A stretch of 64,000 nucleotides of DNA from CAUZIZ01 sp965218775 (GTDB lineage Bacteria > Acidobacteriota > UBA6911 > RPQK01 > JAJDTT01): the NCBI GenBank assembly GCA_965218775.1, contig CBDCLS010000004.1:310001-374000 (forward strand), written 5' to 3'. Position 1 is the stretch's first letter. Each line of letters opens with the position of its first letter. Both the position numbers and the translations under genes were made by a program. Shown in pieces: positions 9,287 through 17,572 of the stretch. The notes under the pieces are model-generated. The model made no database searches. It worked only from the letters and a program-made list of their open reading frames with translations, and had not been told where the DNA came from.

Positions 9287-9906
9287 TTATCCCGGACCTT
9301 CGCGGGCATGGCCGTTCGACCAATCCCTCAAAGATGTTCACTCACAGACAATCCGCCCTAGACGTGTTCGCACTCCTGGACCGACTCGATGTGAATCACT
9401 TCACGAGCATGGGGATTAGCACTGGAGGCATGACTCTCATTCACATGGCCACCATGCAGCCAGAGCGGGTAGAGGCGATGGTCCTGATTGGCGCCACAAG
9501 CTTCTTTCCCGAATCAGCTCGAAAAATTCTGCGTGAAACTACCCTCAACCCACCCGAAAAGCAATGGGAGCAAATGCGGAAGCGCCACAAGCATGGCGAC
9601 GAGCAGATCCGAACACTGATTACCCAGTTTCGCGACTTCAAAGACAGTTACGACGATATGAATTTCACGAGGCCCTATCTCTCAACGATCAGGGCCAGAA
9701 CTTTGATCGTTCATGGCGACAGGGACCGCTTTTTTCCAATCGGAATCCCAACCGAGATGTACCTCGCCATTCCGCGGTCCTACCTCTGGATCATCCCGAA
9801 CGGCGGACACGTGCCGATCTTTGGCGACATGGCCAAGCGGTTCGTTGAAACGTCCGCGCGCTTCCTACGGGGTGACCTGGAAGGCGAATTAGACGTCTTC
9901 GGCTGA
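9281..9906 (+). pseudogene. Alpha/beta hydrolase, 5' truncated
   Basis: The frame gives FRLIPDLRGHGRS, the strand-helix before the nucleophile in alpha/beta hydrolases, then FALLDRLDVNHF, the nucleophile elbow GISTGG (Ser in G-x-S-x-G), a lid region, the acid strand ARTLIVHGDRDRFFP and the histidine loop PNGGHVPIFG. The catalytic Ser, Asp and His are therefore all present. What is missing is the first 50-70 residues with the oxyanion-hole HG motif: upstream of about 9281 the sequence is dispersed repeat R and an in-frame stop lies near 9210. An ATG at 9334 could give a 190-residue product lacking the start of the fold, so function is unlikely. Confidence 0.8.
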
Positions 9907-9926
9907 CAGGCGACTGAGGGACACTA

Positions 9927-9987
9927 TTGATCGGCCAGAACGATCTCCCACTACAAGATCACCTCCAAGCTAGGCGAAGGCAAATAG
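9927..9987 (+). pseudogene. Ser/Thr kinase N-terminal remnant, third copy
   Basis: TTGATCGGCCAG is followed by an extra A and then, in the shifted frame, TISHYKITSKLGEGK and a stop. This is the same kinase N-terminus (LIGQTISHYKITSKLGEGG) seen at 5398 and 6945, here on the other strand, with a one-base insertion and truncated just after the glycine loop. Confidence 0.75.
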
Positions 9988-10114
9988 GGGTCTCTTCCTA
10001 ACGGGCAGGCTGGTTGTCCGGCCAGTCTGAAAGGGAGATTCGGGGCTCACACGACAGTTGTAGCCCGGAATCCTAAATTATCTGGCCGGAAATGTCGTCC
10101 AGCTTTAGGATGTC
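9977..10114 (+). repeat. Dispersed repeat S, copy 1
   Basis: Shares with 19327-19491 the blocks TCTGAAAGGGAGATTC, GGCTCACACGACAGTTGT, CCCGGAATCCT, TGTCGTCCAG and CCAGCTTTAGGAT. It begins directly after the kinase remnant. It is noncoding as far as I can see. Confidence 0.7.
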
Positions 10115-10858
10115 GCCGGAGAAGTGCCGGGGCTAGAAGGCATCTACAGAGCGGAAGGAGCCTCTGGTTTTCTGCAATCTCAGCGTAGTTCATTCGCCGG
10201 AAACGTCGAATGGTACAGCAAACGGCCAAGAGCCGACGTTCTATTTCGGGCGCTTCGAAAGGAGCTTTCAGTTTCCAGGTAGGTCGTCATGCGTCCAAAT
10301 GACCTGAACGCTCCTGGCCAAGATACCTGGGTCGCGCTTCCCTCTGAAAGTCTTACTAGGCTATCGTTGGTGCAGGCCGCACGAAAATGCGTTAGGTTCT
10401 GGCAAATCGGCTTCCAAAGACAACTGCTTGATGACTCTGGAAGACGATTTGTACCGCATATCGACTGCGGACTTGAGACGGGTGAAGACGTCCAAGGCTC
10501 TTGGCCGCCAGACCCTCGAATGAAGAGTGATCTACACCCCGTCTTGAATCGTGGAGGCTGGGGCGTAAAGAATCCAGTAGACAGCCTGCGATGAAGGATG
10601 CAGTTGCATATTATGCGGAAACCCAGATAAGACTCCGGAATATCTCAAGGGCGACTCCACTGGATGGACTACAAAGAGCTTAGGCGGAATCGAATACCGC
10701 GTGCTATCTGGAGAATGCAGCCAGGACGTGGGTTTATCTGGAAACCATATAATGGAGGCAGGGCAAAGACATCCGCTTGGCAACGAAGAGGCACCATTAG
10801 AACCGCAGACATTTATATTTGAAAGAGGCAGTAATCACTTTTTTGGATGGGAGTAACA
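10115..10858. repeat. Gap with split dispersed repeat T, copy 1 (10223-10335 and 10592-10712)
   Basis: No gene is supported. Two parts match 44619-44870: first GCCGACGTTCTATTTCGG through CTCCTGGCCAAGATACCTGG, then GCAGTTGCATATTATGCGG through GGCGACTCCACTGGATGG and AATCGAATACCGCGTG. In the other copy the two parts are contiguous; here about 255 bp of unrelated sequence separates them. I see no inverted ends on that insert. Confidence 0.6.
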
Positions 10859-11146
10859 ATGATTAGACGATCTGCTAGTACAGGTGATGAGCAAGCAGCG
10901 TTGAGGTTTGACTCTTGGAGTCGGCCGTTGCCCATGAAAATTGCGGGTTGGGTGCTGCTCATTGGCGCAGCGCTCTTAATTCTCGGAGGAGCGTACCGGG
11001 CGCAGGCCAACATGATCACTTCGGGCTTACTGTTTCTTGCCATGGGAGTGGTATTCGCGCCGGACACGTTGCGCATGGGTTGGCCCATCAGGATCGCGAT
11101 TTGTGCCTTAGTGGTAGTCGGCGCTATCTATACGTTTCTAACCTAG
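10859..11146 (+). CDS. Small integral membrane protein, 95 aa
   Basis: The start at 10859 (MIRRSASTGD) has GGATGGGAG just upstream; a start at 10847 is also in frame. The protein has three hydrophobic segments: IAGWVLLIGAALLILGG, MITSGLLFLAMGVVFA and IRIAICALVVVGAIYTFL, with short polar links. This suggests a three-helix inner-membrane protein. I do not recognise the family. It stands alone between repeat T and noncoding DNA, so there is no context for function; it could also be a conserved hypothetical. Confidence 0.6.
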   Translation: MIRRSASTGDEQAALRFDSWSRPLPMKIAGWVLLIGAALLILGGAYRAQANMITSGLLFLAMGVVFAPDTLRMGWPIRIAICALVVVGAIYTFLT

Positions 11147-11614
11147 AACTCTTGTCTCAACGCGCCTGGGAAAGGACCAAATGGTTGTCGCATGCGCGCT
11201 GCCGCCTAACCCAATGGGATGGAGCGGACAGTCCTAAGTGTCACTGCCCTGGTCATAGTGCTCGGCTTCGATTTTTCCGGGAATCGCATGATCTTGGCCA
11301 CCAAAAGGCTCAGTCGTGGCGCCAATCGCAGGCAAGCTCATCGCGGAGATCCAGTGCAGACAGATGAAAGTGGTGATTCTTAGGTTCGTCTTCATTCCAG
11401 GGAGGGTGTCATGATTGGCAAAGCATCCTCATCCGGGTCAAGGTGGATGCAGAGGCGCTCATTCTGTCTCCTTTTCAGCCCCAAGGTCAATCCAAGTCCG
11501 CGCTCCATGGATTGGTGACGGGAACCGCCGCTGACTGGGTGTTGAGCAAACGTCCCAACAACGATAGGATACCAAGGTTGCCGAATATTCGGCCCATAAC
11601 GCGCAAATCCTGAA
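11147..11614. other. Intergenic, no gene seen
   Basis: About 470 bp with no recognisable protein fragment, repeat or RNA. Confidence 0.35.
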
Positions 11615-12854
11615 GTGAAAAGCTCTCCAATTCAACCACCTCCACTATTGTCTATTGGGCCTCTCATCGGGGTTGCTCTTGTTGTCTTCGGCTCGCCAAG
11701 TTCCTGGATCTTGGGAGCTCAAAAAGGAGATGAGACACCTACTTTTGCCGGCCCAACCCGCGGCACGAAATATGATATTTCGATTCAAACCGTTGATATC
11801 TCCGGAGATTCGAGCCGTCATGTCATCGTTGCCCAGGGAACAGCCGGGTCATATCAGGGCCACACGGATACCTTGTTGATGCCGGACGGCAGAACGATGT
11901 TCGCAGCCTGGTCCCAGGGGCACGCGGTCAATATCGGCCCCTTGAAGAAAAGTGAAGACGGAGGGCGCTCTTGGGGTGATCTGATACCCGTGCCGGAAAA
12001 TTGGTTCAAAGTCAGTAACACCCCGACGATTCATCGATTAACAGATGAGGCGGGCGGCGAACGGCTCATTGTATTTGGAGGAGGTCTGGGAAGCCCTGAT
12101 GGCGCCATGTTCCAATCAGTGTCCGAGGATAGAGGTCAAACATGGTCTCCCATGAAAGAGAACGGTCTCACCGGAGAGGTGCCGCCCAAGAGTGTCATGA
12201 CCTTCGATGATGGAAAAAAGTGGGTCATGTGGTCGGACATGCCGGGGCTGGTTTGGCAAAGTGAATCCCTGGGCGGAGGGCTGACTTGGAAACCGGAACG
12301 AACCATTCTCAAAGTCCCGGGCAGGTGGGCGCAACCCTCCATCATTCAATCACCGGATGGAACCCAATTGCTAATGCTGATGCGAGAAAACACTCGCAAA
12401 TTCAACTCGCTCTATGCTGTGAGCGACGATGGTGCCCAAACCTGGTCGAAACCCTTGGAACTCCCAGCTGCGCTCACCGGGGATCGGACGGGATCGGCAC
12501 GTCTTGCGATACGCTCCAGACGGGCGTCTGGTGGTGGTGATGAGAGATCAGGCCAAATCCAGCAAAACCTACGGTCACTACGTCGCCTGGGTAGGATTGT
12601 TTTCGGATATCATTCAAAAACACGAGGGCCAGTACCGAATCAAGCTCTTCCAGAACCACCTCCGCACCGAAGAAATGAAACCGGGTCAAGGTAATTATGA
12701 TTGCGGGTATTCGGGCCTGGAAGTGATTGAGGACGGAATTCTGGTAGCCACGACTTACGTCAAGTACACGCCGGGTCCCGAGAAGCATTCAGTGGTGAGC
12801 ACTCGTTTTCGACTCGAAGAAATCGATGAAGCCATGGCCTCCGACGGCCTTTAG
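11615..12854 (+). pseudogene. Exo-sialidase/BNR-repeat protein, frameshifted
   Basis: From a GTG at 11615 the protein has an N-terminal hydrophobic segment (PLLSIGPLIGVALVVFGSPS, export signal), then a sialidase-type propeller with Asp boxes: SEDGGRSWGD, SEDRGQTWSP, SDDGAQTWSKP and the weaker LGGGLTWKPE. At about 12488 the frame breaks; the second frame (to 12854) continues RHVLRYAPDGRLVVVMRDQ, QNHLRTEEMKPGQGNYDCGY and SGLEVIEDGILVATTYVKY, the usual end of such proteins. The break coincides with a near-perfect 10-bp tandem duplication (GGGATCGGAC/GGGATCGGCA at 12479-12498); removing one unit restores a continuous protein reading LTGDRHVLRYAPDG. Likely role before inactivation: hydrolysis of terminal sugar residues outside the cytoplasm. 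Confidence 0.85.
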
Positions 12855-12920
12855 AAATTCTTTCCTGTCCGATCACCATAATGTTGACGCAACGAGCGCA
12901 ATTGCTTTTGCAAATTCATC

Positions 12921-13282
12921 ATGATGGGTTTGGAATCTTTCTTTCGTAAGGCTTTCAAGCATCAGCAGAAACCACCCTGGCGACTCGTCACCGACAAGCT
13001 TCGGAGCTATCCGGCAGCTCATCGGGAAGTCTTTCCATCGGTTCCCCATCGAACCGGCCAGTACGAGAACAATCGGGCGGAAGTCTCACACCAGCACACT
13101 CGGGAACAGGAACGCCAAATGAGGAAGTTCAAGTCAATGGCCCAGGCCCAACGATTCCTTTCGGTACCGGTCCGATTCAGAATCTGTTCCGTGTTGGCCG
13201 TCACCACCTCGGAGCCAGCAATCATCGCATCCTCCGATCCCGAGCTTTTGCCGAGTGGCGGGAGGCGACCTGTACCTCTTGA
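12921..13282 (+). pseudogene. IS6-family transposase, 3' fragment
   Basis: The frame holds the end of an IS6/IS26-type DDE transposase: VTDKLRSYPAAHREVFPSV, HRTGQYENNRAEVSHQ with the catalytic-Glu helix (NNRAE.SHQ.TR.QERQMR.FKS..QAQRFLS). A frameshift near 13165 is followed in another frame by PIQNLFRVGRHHLGASNHR and LRSRAFAEWREATCTS, the usual C-terminus, ending at 13282. The N-terminal half with the helix-turn-helix and the first catalytic Asp is gone. No inverted repeats were found around the fragment. Confidence 0.85.
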
Positions 13283-13362
13283 GCTGGCATCTCGCTCGGG
13301 CTCTGTGTGTCCCAGAACCGTGCGTGAGCCAACAACTTGACAGAGCCTGAAAGGGAGCTTAG

Positions 13363-13537
13363 CCCGCATTTCTCACACCCGGTCGTCGCGAGAGGCCGAA
13401 AGCGCCGTCCTGGCAAGGCTTGCGACCGAGGCCCCCGCAGTCGTACTCGTGCAGTACGTCGAGGAGGCCGAAGGAGCGTCACGCAGTCAGGGCGGATGAT
13501 TGCGGCCTCGTAGCAGACTGGGTGTGAGAAATGCGGG
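13363..13537. mobile_element. 175-bp palindromic MITE, copy A
   Basis: Perfect inverted ends CCCGCATTTCTCACACCC / GGGTGTGAGAAATGCGGG. Flanks are TTAG and CTAG, a slightly decayed 4-bp target duplication. Interior contains GTCCTGGCAAGGCTTGCGAC and CGCAGTCGTACTCGTGCAGT, shared with copies B and C, all exactly 175 bp long. The end sequence matches the IS1380-like elements in this window (CCCGGATTTCTCA). Confidence 0.85.
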
Positions 13538-13775
13538 CTAGGTGCGTTGGGTAGAACGAGAGCTCGTATTTGCAACTGGGCGACTCTCCCCGAGACTCTG
13601 ATCCAACGCACCAGTCGGCCCTGTTTCGAGGTGGGTTTGAAGTGACGGCTTTAAGCCCCGTGTCTTAGAGCATTGAGATTGCCCTTCTGAGCTCCTGGTC
13701 TACGTTTTCTTGACCGATCCACTCGATTTCCCATGTCGGGTCACAGCCAGGCGGTAAGAACGCCCCGTGGCCATT

Positions 13776-15173
13776 TCACTCGAAGTTCCAGAGTGGAATT
13801 GGCGGGCCAGCGGAAACGACCTCCTCGACGTAGAGGCCGCTCTGCGGCGCAGGCGAGAGCCCGGAATGCTCGCCCCGGTCCATGATCCGATAGAGCAGAA
13901 GGTTGTGCCAGCCTCCGTCGGCCAGTCGGACGGTTTGCGCCATGGGATGATCCATGAACCAGACCCTGCCACTGGGCGGCGGCCCAAACTGCTCCAGTGC
14001 ATTGCGGACCGTGATCGGCTCTTCCAGCCCGCTGCGCTCTCGGTTCAGGGGCCACAGGACCAGCCAATCGCGTTCGTGTCCCAGGCGATTGCCGGCCAGG
14101 TACGGAGTCCCATCTGCCGCCTGGTTCAGGGTCACCGGTGCCTGACCTCGGCCCTGAGGAACCTCGATCGCCAGCTCCCAGGTGTGGGTGTCGGTGGAAC
14201 GCCAGACTCGAATAATGTGATCCTCAAGCTCGGAGCCGCTGGCCCGCAGCGTGAAGAGGAGTGAGCCATCGGTGTCCCGGATCAGCGAGGGTTCGAAGGC
14301 GTTGAGAGCGATGGGTTCGCCGTAACGCATTCTCGGTTCTTCCGGCATTCGGATGAATGCTATGGGAACGAAGGAGATCAGCTGCCAGCGCCTGTCAAGA
14401 CGTCGCCAGCGTGACACACCGGAGGCACCCCGATTTGCTCCAGCGCTATAGCAAGCGTACAGCAGGTCATTCCCGTCGGGGACCGCCATCTGTAGCCCCG
14501 GAGCGCTGATCGTCCACTCAGAACCGTCTGCTCGCAACGGATTGGCGGCCGTTCTCGCCTCGGTCTCCACCACGCGAAACTCCCGGCCATCATAGGCCAG
14601 CTGGCAGATCTCGGTCGTCCGGATCTTGTCCTTTTCGGCCTTCTCGTAATAGCCGTAATAGCCGCTGCCCTTCATAGCGACATCGGTCACCTCGCACAGC
14701 AGGAATCCGGTCCCGGCATGAGGATGGGGAGCTCCCTTGGGAAGTCTCGCACCCCATGGTACGAATCCTCCCGATGCCCAATACTTGATGGCGACCCGCC
14801 ACTCGCCAGTGTGTCGATCGGCGTACTTTGAGGTGCGGGTCACCGGTCTGGCCTTCTTAGCTGAGATGGCGTCAATCCGGTCGAACAGGAGCATGTCGAT
14901 GCCGGCTTCGAAGTCACCCACCGGGAAACCCTGCGTGCGCAGGTTGGCTATCAGGCCCGCCTGTCTGGGCGAGACCTGAAAGGGGCACCCGAGCCCGTAG
15001 CGGAGATCACGTCCCCCTGCCGATCCCACCAGGTCGGCTGGTCCCCGGGTGACACGAATGATTCCTGTTTTGCGGCGCGGGTCAACCCTCTGTCCGGCAA
15101 GGGACGGTCGAGCGAAGGCCGACCCGATTCCGCTGCCCACCAGTAGAAGAAGGGCTTCACGACGATGTATCAT
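13776..15173 (-). CDS. Exported BNR_4-type repeat protein
   Basis: The start at 15173 (MIHRREALLLLVGSG) is preferred over the GTG at 15197: it leaves AGGA upstream and gives a Tat-like signal with RR before the hydrophobic stretch. The mature protein resembles the BNR_4 family: RYGLGCPFQVSPRQAGLIAN, GGFVPWGARLP, PHPHAGTGFLLCEV, AVPDGNDLLYACYS, FEPSLIRDTDGSLLFTLR, VWRSTDTHTWELAI and a C-terminal VWFMDHPMAQTVRL..GGWHNLLLYRIMD..PLWNFE. It is a paralogue of the gene at 17573, sharing the order of all these blocks and the terminal WNF. Intact, 465 residues. A secreted propeller that binds or cleaves sugars is plausible; catalytic residues cannot be assigned. Confidence 0.8.
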   Translation of the reverse strand: MIHRREALLLLVGSGIGSAFARPSLAGQRVDPRRKTGIIRVTRGPADLVGSAGGRDLRYGLGCPFQVSPRQAGLIANLRTQGFPVGDFEAGIDMLLFDRIDAISAKKARPVTRTSKYADRHTGEWRVAIKYWASGGFVPWGARLPKGAPHPHAGTGFLLCEVTDVAMKGSGYYGYYEKAEKDKIRTTEICQLAYDGREFRVVETEARTAANPLRADGSEWTISAPGLQMAVPDGNDLLYACYSAGANRGASGVSRWRRLDRRWQLISFVPIAFIRMPEEPRMRYGEPIALNAFEPSLIRDTDGSLLFTLRASGSELEDHIIRVWRSTDTHTWELAIEVPQGRGQAPVTLNQAADGTPYLAGNRLGHERDWLVLWPLNRERSGLEEPITVRNALEQFGPPPSGRVWFMDHPMAQTVRLADGGWHNLLLYRIMDRGEHSGLSPAPQSGLYVEEVVSAGPPIPLWNFE

Positions 15174-15519
15174 TCGAGTCGAGATTCCTGCTATCACATT
15201 CAGGTCCGAGTTCCCAGGACTTCGCCTGATGAATATACCAGACCTACCAGATCCTCCCAGCTCGCGTCAATCAACCTGTCTTCAGCTGTCCGCTCGAGAC
15301 CGCTTCCAATCCCTGGCAGACAGCAGATCTCGGCTTCGCTACAGAGAGCCAGTGAAGTCGAAATCATCCGCCCGCCGCTCCTCGCCTGAAAGCGCCGTCC
15401 CACTCTCGGCATCAGCACCAATCTGGACCACCTACCTGCTACAGCCCCTCACACATCTGAATCAGAGGAGACAGCTCGGACGCCCGCCGGCAGGAGATGT
15501 CGCACGGTACGAGTGAAGC
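15174..15519. other. Intergenic, no gene seen
   Basis: About 345 bp between two minus-strand genes. No supported gene or repeat. Confidence 0.35.
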
Positions 15520-16842
15520 TTACTCCCAATACTCCCATTGGGGAGGGGACTGCTTGAGCAGTTTCGTCCATTTTTCAGCTGCTCGACTCAGCGCGGCCTG
15601 AGCTGGCAGATAGCCCAAAAGACAAAACTGAACTGCTTCCCAGAGTGCGACAAGAAGATCCAACCATTGTGGCACCGGCGCGCTGGCGGGTCTTCCTTGC
15701 TCCAGAGCCAACACCCGACGGAGAACCGAAGGATCCTTTGTGATGGCCTCCGGTGAAGTCATCACACTTCGCCTGGCCGAATTCTCGCCATACTCCAGAT
15801 GCAGCCGCTGGGCACCTTCCGCCCCCGTGCAGTAGGCTATGAATTCAAAGGCCGCTTCCGGGTTCTGACAGTGCTTGAAGATCGACAGAGTGTGGAAGGT
15901 GAGTGGCGCGGTCCCTGTCCCCGGGTACACTCCTATCGACCACTTATCCCGGATCTTTGAGTGGGCCGAGTCTTGCAACCTCGATATGAGCGCACTATAT
16001 CCGTTTCCTCCCCCAGCGAACTCCAGGATAGCTACTTTCCCTGCCAGGAAGGCTTCTAGGGCCCGAGCGCCGTTCCAGGTCATCAGGTCCGGTGGGCCAT
16101 ACCGAGACATTTGACGCCTGAGCATCTCCAGCGCTGCGATGCCCTTATCACTATCGATCAAGGGCTTCCAGTCGTGTGAAAATAGCGGATCCCCCAGGGA
16201 CCAGTAACGGGCGAGAAACGATCTCGTCGTCTCATGAGCATAGCCGAAGGGATGAAAAGGATAATGCGCAGCATCCATGGCGAGACCATACATGTCCCCA
16301 CCTGTATTTTCTGCCAACGCTCTGTCGAATTCCTCCCAGGTGCCGGGAAATTCGCCGACGAGATCGGTGCGGTAATAAACAAAGGGTACCCGCATTCGGA
16401 TTGGCAGCCCGAAACGTAAGCCGTGTTGACCGGCCACCCTCTCGCCATACTTGTAAATCGGAGAGAAGAAGCCATTCATGTCATAACCCAACTTCGCAAT
16501 CAGATCGTTTAAAGGAAGTAGATGGGACCAGAGCGCGTGCTGTAATTCGTTGTCACCACAGAGAAGATCAAACTGAGGGCTGCCGGAGGCAACATCGTTT
16601 TGAGCCATTGGTTCCTGCAGCCACCAGCCCAGAAACCACCAACCGAAAAAAGAGGAAGACTGAGCCTGAGAAGTCTCAGGAAGGGGAGTCTCAGGAAGGG
16701 GAGGCAAGGCCACAAGCTCAACCGAAGCTCCGGTCTGGACTTCAAATTCAGACACAAACTTCTTAAGAGCGGGCCCGTAACTAAACTCTTCCAAGCCCAG
16801 AAGCTTCAGTTGCACACTTTCGTATTTTCTTGGACTATTCAT
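15520..16842 (-). CDS. Extracellular solute-binding protein (family 1 type), signal peptide missing
   Basis: The mature part fits a sugar ABC-transporter binding protein: LKLLGLEEFSYGPALKKFV, FDLLCGDNELQHALWSHLLP, RFGLPIRMRVPFVYYRTDL, PGTWEEFDRAL, GKVAILEFAGGGNGY, then LTFHTLSIFKHCQNPEAAFE and FIAYCTGAEGAQRL. About 440 residues, normal for the family, but the first possible ATG (16842) gives no signal peptide. MITE copy B begins 15 bp upstream, at 16858, and the open frame runs into it. Either the insertion removed the export signal or the start was always nearby and the protein is unusual. A run PPLPETPLPETSQ and an aromatic stretch FFGWWFLGWW near residue 60 are odd insertions. No permease genes are adjacent. 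Confidence 0.75.
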   Translation of the reverse strand: MNSPRKYESVQLKLLGLEEFSYGPALKKFVSEFEVQTGASVELVALPPLPETPLPETSQAQSSSFFGWWFLGWWLQEPMAQNDVASGSPQFDLLCGDNELQHALWSHLLPLNDLIAKLGYDMNGFFSPIYKYGERVAGQHGLRFGLPIRMRVPFVYYRTDLVGEFPGTWEEFDRALAENTGGDMYGLAMDAAHYPFHPFGYAHETTRSFLARYWSLGDPLFSHDWKPLIDSDKGIAALEMLRRQMSRYGPPDLMTWNGARALEAFLAGKVAILEFAGGGNGYSALISRLQDSAHSKIRDKWSIGVYPGTGTAPLTFHTLSIFKHCQNPEAAFEFIAYCTGAEGAQRLHLEYGENSARRSVMTSPEAITKDPSVLRRVLALEQGRPASAPVPQWLDLLVALWEAVQFCLLGYLPAQAALSRAAEKWTKLLKQSPPQWEYWE

Positions 16843-16857
16843 GAGGAGTAACCCTAT

Positions 16858-17032
16858 CCCGTATTTCTCATCGCTGGTCTGCTGCGTCGCCGCAATCATC
16901 CGCCCTGGCTGCGTTACGCTCCGTCGGTCTCCTCGACGTACTGCACGAGTACGACTGCGGGGGCCTCGGTCGCAAGCCTTGCCAGGACGGTCCTTGCGGC
17001 GCCTCGCTACGACAAGCGATGAGAAATCCGGG
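16858..17032. mobile_element. 175-bp palindromic MITE, copy B
   Basis: Inverted relative to copies A and C. Ends are CCCGTATTTCTCATCGC and GCGATGAGAAATCCGGG; flanked by CTAT on both sides (16854-16857, 17033-17036), a clean 4-bp target duplication. It lies directly in front of the solute-binding protein gene. Confidence 0.87.
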
Positions 17033-17214
17033 CTATATGCGCTAAGACGAGGCTGTCACATCGGAGTTGTGCACGTCAAGTTCTTCAACTTGGTCACTGG
17101 TCCGCTGTTTCTTTCGGGGCGGGGCGTCGTATCCCTCTCCATCTCTTCATCCCTGTAGAGACCTATGCGATTTTCCTCAGAGCCTCCTTCTTTTCGCAGA
17201 TCTCTAGCTTAATA

Positions 17215-17389
17215 CCCGCATTTCTCATCGCCTGTCGTAGCGAGGCGTCGCAAGGGCCGTCCTGGCAAGGCTTGCGACCGAGGCCTCCGCAGTCGTACTT
17301 GTACAGTACGTCGAGGAGGCCGACCGAGCGAAACACAGCCAGCGCGGATGATTGCGGCGACGTAGTAGACCGGCGATGAGAAATGCGGG
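17215..17389. mobile_element. 175-bp palindromic MITE, copy C
   Basis: Ends CCCGCATTTCTCATCGCC / GGCGATGAGAAATGCGGG. Flanked by TTAATA on both sides (17209-17214, 17390-17395). Only 182 bp separate it from copy B; that spacer holds no gene. Confidence 0.87.
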
Positions 17390-17572
17390 TTAATAAGATT
17401 GTACGAAGCTGGTCGGAGGGGGTGGCCTACATTAGTATGTGACTATTTGCCGGAGATGGGTCTCGAGGTGTCTTTTGGGCACCCGAGTGCTCTGGAGATC
17501 GCATGTAAATAGCGAGAACCAAGCGACTCATCTCAATATATGAGGGCACAATGCAACCGACGGAGGCAAACC

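Noticed and set aside
13330..13360. Possible third copy of dispersed repeat S (GAGCCTGAAAGGGAG)
   Set aside because: Only about 15 bp match; too short to separate from chance.
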